A stretch of DNA of 64,000 nt from 3107 sp001483205 (GTDB lineage Bacteria > Pseudomonadota > Alphaproteobacteria > Rhodobacterales > Rhodobacteraceae), in contig OZ219809.1 of NCBI GenBank assembly GCA_964291375.2, forward strand, positions 1,550,001 to 1,614,000, given 5' to 3'. Of the stretch, positions 60,024-64,000 are shown piece by piece. The notes under the pieces were generated by a model. It had not been told where the DNA came from, searched no databases, and saw nothing but the letters and a program-made list of their open reading frames with translations. Each line of letters opens with the position of its first letter. Within the stretch, counting starts at the first letter, position 1. The position numbers and the translations under genes were made by a program.

Positions 60024-60329
60024 CTACCCTTTCATCATGTTGACATCCTCGACCGCGATGGTGCCGCGATTGCGGAAAAAGCAGACGAGAATGGCAAGGC
60101 CGATGGCGGCTTCGGCGGCGGCGACCGTCAGCACGAAGAAGGTAAAGACCTGCCCGGCCAGATCACCCAGATAGGCCGAGAAGGCGACAAAGTTGATATT
60201 GACCGCCAGCAGGATCAACTCGATCGACATCAGCAGGACGATGATGTTCTTGCGGTTGAGAAACAGGCCGAAAATGCCGATGACGAACAGGGCCGCCGCG
60301 ACGCTCAGGTAATGTTCAAGTCCGATCAT
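60024..60329 (-). CDS. nuoK: NADH-quinone oxidoreductase subunit K
   Basis: A 101-residue subunit with three membrane helices, a normal length. The two channel Glu residues are in LLMSIELILLAVNINFV and VAAAEAAIGLAILV. I chose the ATG at 60327-60329 (MIGLEHYL), the family start, although the frame is open 16 codons earlier. nuoJ lies 62 bp upstream. Confidence 0.96.
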   Translation of the reverse strand: MIGLEHYLSVAAALFVIGIFGLFLNRKNIIVLLMSIELILLAVNINFVAFSAYLGDLAGQVFTFFVLTVAAAEAAIGLAILVCFFRNRGTIAVEDVNMMKG

Positions 60330-60391
60330 CGGTTCCCCCGTGTTTCGTATTTGCGCAGCGTGTCGGCGCGGCCCCACGTTCGCACGGCCAC

Positions 60392-61006
60392 TTACAGCCC
60401 CTGCCCCGGCTTTACGTCCACAAGCTCCAGCGCCCGGACCGGGTCACGGTGCATCTGGGCCATGACGTTCTGGCGCTTGACATCCTTGCGGTGGCGCAGT
60501 GTCAGCACAATCGCCCCGATCATCGCCACCAGCAGGATCAGCCCCGCTGCCTGAAACAGATAGATGTAGTCGTCATAGATAAGCCGCCCCAGGGCCGCGG
60601 TGTTGTGGGTCTCCGGCACGGCAAGGCCGGACATGCTTTCGGCCACCCGCACCCCGTCCGCCGGGGTCCAGCTTCCCAGCACAATGGCAAGCTGCATCAG
60701 AAGCACCACCCCGATCAGCAGCGCCAGCGGCATGTATCTGGCCATTCCCGCCCTCAACTCGGCGAAATCGACATCAAGCATCATCACCACGAACAGGAAC
60801 AGCACGGCAACCGCGCCGACATAGACGATGACCAACAACATGGCAACAAACTCGGCCCCAAGCAGAACGAACAGCCCCGCCGAGGACAGGAAGGCAAGGA
60901 TCAGCCACAGCACCGAATGCACCGGATTGCGCGAGATGACCGTGAACAGCCCCCCGGTCAGGGCCGATATTGCGAAGACATAGAAGGCAAGCGCCGCTGC
61001 GGTCAT
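60392..61006 (-). CDS. nuoJ: NADH-quinone oxidoreductase subunit J
   Basis: A 204-residue membrane subunit with five helices. The helix with the pi-bulge region is visible as LGAEFVAMLLVIVYVGAVAV, and the C terminus is the short basic tail of alphaproteobacterial NuoJ. I chose the ATG at 61004-61006 (MTAAALAFYVFAIS); the open frame before it runs through the nuoI-nuoJ gap and into nuoI. Confidence 0.95.
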   Translation of the reverse strand: MTAAALAFYVFAISALTGGLFTVISRNPVHSVLWLILAFLSSAGLFVLLGAEFVAMLLVIVYVGAVAVLFLFVVMMLDVDFAELRAGMARYMPLALLIGVVLLMQLAIVLGSWTPADGVRVAESMSGLAVPETHNTAALGRLIYDDYIYLFQAAGLILLVAMIGAIVLTLRHRKDVKRQNVMAQMHRDPVRALELVDVKPGQGL

Positions 61007-61061
61007 GGTCTTGTCATCCTCTGTTCCGCCGCCGCCCGCGCCATTGCGGGCCGGGCAGTGC

Positions 61062-61556
61062 TCATCTGTAGGGCGCGTCCAGCTCCAGGTTGCGGGCGAT
61101 CTCGGCTTCCCAGCGGTCGCCGTTGGCCAACAGCCTTTCCTTGTCATAGTAGAGTTCTTCGCGGGTTTCGGTCGAAAACTCGAAATTCGGGCCTTCGACG
61201 ATGGCGTCCACCGGGCAGGCCTCCTGACAGAACCCGCAATAGATGCACTTGGTCATGTCGATGTCATAGCGGGTGGTGCGGCGAGAGCCGTCATCGCGCG
61301 GTTCGGCCTCAATGGTGATTGCCTGCGCCGGGCAAATCGCCTCGCACAGCTTGCAGGCGATGCAGCGCTCTTCGCCGTTCGGATAGCGGCGAAGGGCGTG
61401 CTCACCCCGGAAGCGCGGCGAAAGCGGCCCCTTTTCGTGGGGATAGTTCACCGTCGCCTTGGGGGCGAAGAAGTATTTCAGCCCCAGCCCGAAGCCTTTG
61501 ATGAAGTCCGCCAGCAGGAAGTATTTCGCGGCGCGGGTATAGTCGAAACGGGTCAT
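61062..61556 (-). CDS. nuoI: NADH-quinone oxidoreductase subunit I
   Basis: A 164-residue peripheral subunit carrying clusters N6a and N6b. The two 4Fe-4S motifs are CIACKLCEAICP and CIYCGFCQEACP, and the N-terminal amphipathic anchor is LADFIKGFGLGLKYFFAP. It passes electrons towards the quinone site. The small membrane protein gene lies 12 bp upstream. Confidence 0.97.
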   Translation of the reverse strand: MTRFDYTRAAKYFLLADFIKGFGLGLKYFFAPKATVNYPHEKGPLSPRFRGEHALRRYPNGEERCIACKLCEAICPAQAITIEAEPRDDGSRRTTRYDIDMTKCIYCGFCQEACPVDAIVEGPNFEFSTETREELYYDKERLLANGDRWEAEIARNLELDAPYR

Positions 61557-61568
61557 TTCAAGCCTACC

Positions 61569-61808
61569 CTAAAACCATTCCAAACAACTATCATAATAGA
61601 CAACGCACAAGAGGCTAAGCACGGCGTAACCAACCACAAGGTATCCGAACAGGGCAATCACAACGATCGAAAGCACCAGCAAAACCCAGATAATCTGTGC
61701 GATGCCGCTACCGGTTTTGCCGACATACCCTGCCGACTTCTTGTTTGACTCGAAAGCCTTCATCGCCTTGGCGTCGTTCGACACCGGCTTTTTGTTTTCT
61801 TCGGTCAT
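61569..61808 (-). CDS. Small membrane protein inserted between nuoH and nuoI
   Basis: A 79-residue protein of unknown family. The N-terminal 35 residues are hydrophilic and Lys-rich; residues about 36-72 are hydrophobic and could form one long or two short membrane helices (IIWVLLVLSIVVIALFGYLV and onwards), ending in an acidic YDSCLEWF tail. It lies on the same strand with gaps of 24 bp to nuoH and 12 bp to nuoI, so it is transcribed with the complex I genes. GGTGGCATG-type sequence precedes the ATG, a weak ribosome site. It may be an accessory subunit or an unrelated insertion. Confidence 0.65.
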   Translation of the reverse strand: MTEENKKPVSNDAKAMKAFESNKKSAGYVGKTGSGIAQIIWVLLVLSIVVIALFGYLVVGYAVLSLLCVVYYDSCLEWF

Positions 61809-61832
61809 TTCATGCCACCCGTGTTGTTGTTT

Positions 61833-62861
61833 CTACATCCAGCGCGCATAAGCCCCGCCGAACGCCCCGTATTGCGCAAGAAAGGCAACAATCACCACCC
61901 AGCCAAGGCTGAGCGGCAAAAACACCTTCCAGCCGATCCGCATCAACTGGTCATAACGATAGCGCGGCGTGACCGCCTTGACCATCGCGAAGATGAAGAA
62001 GAAGAACGCCATCTTGCCGACCATCCACAGCGCCCCGTCCGGCAACCCCGGTATCGGCGACAACCAGCCGCCGAAAAACAACAGCGAAGTCAGCGCGCAC
62101 ATCAGGAAGATGGCGATATATTCGCCCGCCATGAACAAGAGGAACGGGGTCGAAGAATATTCCACCTGATACCCGGCGACAAGCTCTGATTCCGCTTCCG
62201 GCAGGTCAAAGGGCGGGCGGTTGGTCTCGGCCAGTGCCGAGACGAAAAACAGCGCCACCATCGGCAGATGCGGCAGCCAATACCAACTGAAAAAGCCGTA
62301 ATCGCCATCCTGCGCCCGCACGATGTCGCCAAAGCTCATCGACCCGGTGGAAATGATCACGCCGATGATGATCAGCCCGATAGAGACCTCATAGGATACC
62401 ATCTGCGCCGCAGACCGCAGGCCGCCAAGAAAGGCGTATTTGGAGTTCGACGCCCAACCGCCCATGATCACACCATAGACCTCCAGCGACGACACCGCAA
62501 AGACATAGAGGATGGCGACATTCAGATCGGCCAGCACCCAGCCGTCATTGAACGGGATCACCGCCCAGGCGATCATCGCCAGCACAAAAGATGTCATCGG
62601 CGCGAGGAAAAAGACCGGTTTGTCAGCCCCGGCAGGTGTCACCACCTCTTTGACCACGTATTTCAGCGCATCCGCCACCGATTGCAGCAGGCCGAAAGCG
62701 CCGACGATATTCGGCCCCCGGCGCATCTGCACCGCGGCCCATATCTTGCGGTCGCCATAGACCAGAAACAGCAGCGAGATCATCACGAAGGCGGTCACGG
62801 CAAGGCATTGCGCGACGATGATCGCCAATATTCCCAGCGGGGTGGAAAGAAATTCAGCCAT
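61833..62861 (-). CDS. nuoH: NADH-quinone oxidoreductase subunit H
   Basis: A 342-residue membrane subunit with eight helices that forms much of the quinone chamber. Visible signatures are VQMRRGPNIVGAFGLLQSVA, the acidic loop AETNRPPFDLPEAESELVAG, and the C-terminal TPRYRYDQLMRIGWKVFLPL. Upstream, where nuoG stands in most relatives, lies the methyltransferase-HNH gene 132 bp away, so nuoH may have its own promoter in that gap. Confidence 0.97.
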   Translation of the reverse strand: MAEFLSTPLGILAIIVAQCLAVTAFVMISLLFLVYGDRKIWAAVQMRRGPNIVGAFGLLQSVADALKYVVKEVVTPAGADKPVFFLAPMTSFVLAMIAWAVIPFNDGWVLADLNVAILYVFAVSSLEVYGVIMGGWASNSKYAFLGGLRSAAQMVSYEVSIGLIIIGVIISTGSMSFGDIVRAQDGDYGFFSWYWLPHLPMVALFFVSALAETNRPPFDLPEAESELVAGYQVEYSSTPFLLFMAGEYIAIFLMCALTSLLFFGGWLSPIPGLPDGALWMVGKMAFFFFIFAMVKAVTPRYRYDQLMRIGWKVFLPLSLGWVVIVAFLAQYGAFGGAYARWM

Positions 62862-62993
62862 GCGTCCTCATACCGTCGGTCTTTTGGTCCCGTGCCGCGC
62901 GCGCCCTTGTCTGCACCGGTTCCGTCCTTGCATGGGGTGTAAACCGCATCCGCCCCCCATGGCCACCCCTGATTTCATCCGTTCCTGCGGCTT

Positions 62994-64000
62994 TCATTGC
63001 GCCGCCCGCCATTCGGCCATGGTTCTGCCGCCCTTGCTGCGGTTGCAGGCGGAACAGAGCAGTTGCAGATTTTCGGGATGGTCGGTGCCTCCGCGCGATT
63101 TCGGCAGGATATGGTCCACCTCCATGATGCGGAACGGGAAATGGGTGTCGCAGCCCACACAGACCCCTTCCTGTTCGCCATAGAGCCGGTGCTTGTGGGT
63201 GCGGTAGTTGGGCAGTTTGCCCAGATCGGTGCGTTTGGGTGGTTCCTCAAGCGCCGTCGCCCCGCCCCACAGGCCGCGATCCCCGGCGACCCGCTCATTG
63301 ACCAGTTTGATGGCCAGCGGCGAGAGGTCAATCCCCGCCCATCTCCGTTGCAGCCGGTCGGCGGCGACGAGGGTGGTGGCACAACCGCAGAACGGATCGA
63401 GCACCATGTCGTCTTTGTTGGAACTTGCGCTGATGATCCGCTCCAACAGCGCTAGCGGTTTTTGCGTCGGATAGCCGGTGCGCTCTTTTGCATTTGTGCT
63501 CAAAGGGCTGATGTCAGACCAGACATTCCCGATCACTGCGCCCTTTTGCTCCTGCAAATAACGCTTGAGCGCAAGCCTTTTGGAGTAATCTGGTGTTCCA
63601 TCTGCTTTTTGGGGATAGCGAATGCGGCGCTGATCGTGCAGTTCCTGCATTTTTTCGACCTGATAACGCCAGCCCTTTTCCGGGCAGGGATAGCCCTGCC
63701 AGTCATACATCATTAACGGGCGGGGATTGGGGCTTGCCATGTTGTCCAATCGATATGCGCCGCGTCCGTCCCCATCGTCAAACCGATAAAATTTCCTGAC
63801 ATATTCCGGCGAATGTGCCTCTATAACCGGATTGAAAACCGCATTTGGCATTCCGTAGAACAAGAGTATATCAGTAACATTGGCAAATGCTTTCCTCGAG
63901 TCATTATGGGTATTTGTCCGTTTCCAGGTAATTTCATTCCTGAAATTGCCCTGCCCGAATACCCCGTCCATCAGCAGCTTGAGGTAGTGGGAAGCCGTCG
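62994..64000 (-). CDS. DNA methyltransferase-HNH nuclease fusion, N terminus cut by the window edge
   Basis: The visible 334 residues read through the right edge. The methyltransferase part (N4-cytosine/N6-adenine type) shows ASHYLKLLMDGVFGQGNFRN, EITWKRTNTH, GYPTQKPLALLERII and the AdoMet-binding LDPFCGCATTLVAA followed by RWAGIDLSPLAI. The catalytic DPPY-type motif must lie just beyond the edge, because this class places it before the AdoMet motif. After residue about 250 an HNH nuclease follows, with Cys pair CVGC, MEVDHILPKSRGGTDHPENL and CSACNRSKGG. It is on the same strand as nuoH. It could be a one-gene restriction-modification protein; specificity is unknown. Confidence 0.88.
   Translation of the reverse strand, partial: TASHYLKLLMDGVFGQGNFRNEITWKRTNTHNDSRKAFANVTDILLFYGMPNAVFNPVIEAHSPEYVRKFYRFDDGDGRGAYRLDNMASPNPRPLMMYDWQGYPCPEKGWRYQVEKMQELHDQRRIRYPQKADGTPDYSKRLALKRYLQEQKGAVIGNVWSDISPLSTNAKERTGYPTQKPLALLERIISASSNKDDMVLDPFCGCATTLVAADRLQRRWAGIDLSPLAIKLVNERVAGDRGLWGGATALEEPPKRTDLGKLPNYRTHKHRLYGEQEGVCVGCDTHFPFRIMEVDHILPKSRGGTDHPENLQLLCSACNRSKGGRTMAEWRAAQ

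Noticed and set aside
55603..60043. Several long open frames on the plus strand opposite nuoN, nuoM and nuoL
   Set aside because: They are rich in His, Arg, Gln and Pro, as expected for shadows of high-GC membrane protein genes, and have no domain or ribosome site.

Overview
The window is a high-GC chromosome segment of an alphaproteobacterium, most likely a member of the Rhodobacterales (Roseobacter/Rhodobacter relatives). This rests on the gene families and their order: a 41-residue L36 behind a tRNA-Val, the ybgC-tolQRAB-pal-cpoB-tilS-ftsH string, choXWV next to betI-betC-betA, nuoHIJKLMN followed by birA-coaX-rnj, and several proteins of the type conserved mainly in that order. No single marker proves the genus.

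Layout. 1-9.5 kb: rpoD (cut by the left edge), dnaG, an orphan amino-acid-type binding protein, a GNAT gene coupled to a CinA-like gene, sfsA, map, an SDR dehydrogenase and an N-formylglutamate amidohydrolase. 9.6-19 kb: tRNA-Val(GAC), rpmJ, a hybrid histidine kinase with a periplasmic partner, radC, a binding-protein/OmpA fusion, a proline-rich membrane protein and secA. 19-24 kb: ppiC, argJ, a Nudix gene, an argG carrying a one-base frameshift, and an exported MsrA. 24.3-25.9 kb: an AT-richer foreign gene joining DUF262, HNH and a RAMA-like domain. 26-35 kb: the Tol-Pal envelope operon, tilS and ftsH, then an unrecognised gene. 35.6-42.6 kb: choline and choline-sulfate uptake and oxidation (choXWV, betI-betC-betA). 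43-45.2 kb: a tungstate-type ABC transporter (tupBCA). 45.2-51.7 kb: a repeat array, glnE, sufE, a lipoprotein and a decayed IS5-type element. 51.7-62.9 kb: the distal half of the complex I operon running leftward into birA, coaX and the RNase J gene. 62.9-64 kb: a DNA methyltransferase-HNH fusion cut by the right edge.

Almost every gap between convergent or unrelated genes is filled by interspersed repeats built from three modules: (A) a roughly 70-213 bp element with AAGACCTCTGCATAATGG termini in inverted orientation; (B) an 18-20 bp palindrome around CTTATCCGCGGATAAG, which also forms a five-unit tandem array of 96 bp period; (C) a roughly 100-220 bp module opening with TTTTGAGTCCAAG and closing with a GATCAGGGTC...GATCAATTT-like end. 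An IS lies inside one A copy.

The strongest candidates for an undescribed system are the DUF262-HNH-RAMA protein, which looks like a one-gene modification-dependent nuclease, and the methyltransferase-HNH fusion directly upstream of nuoH. Two further observations need checking: the argG frameshift and an Asp-to-Ala change in the adenylylation active site of GlnE.
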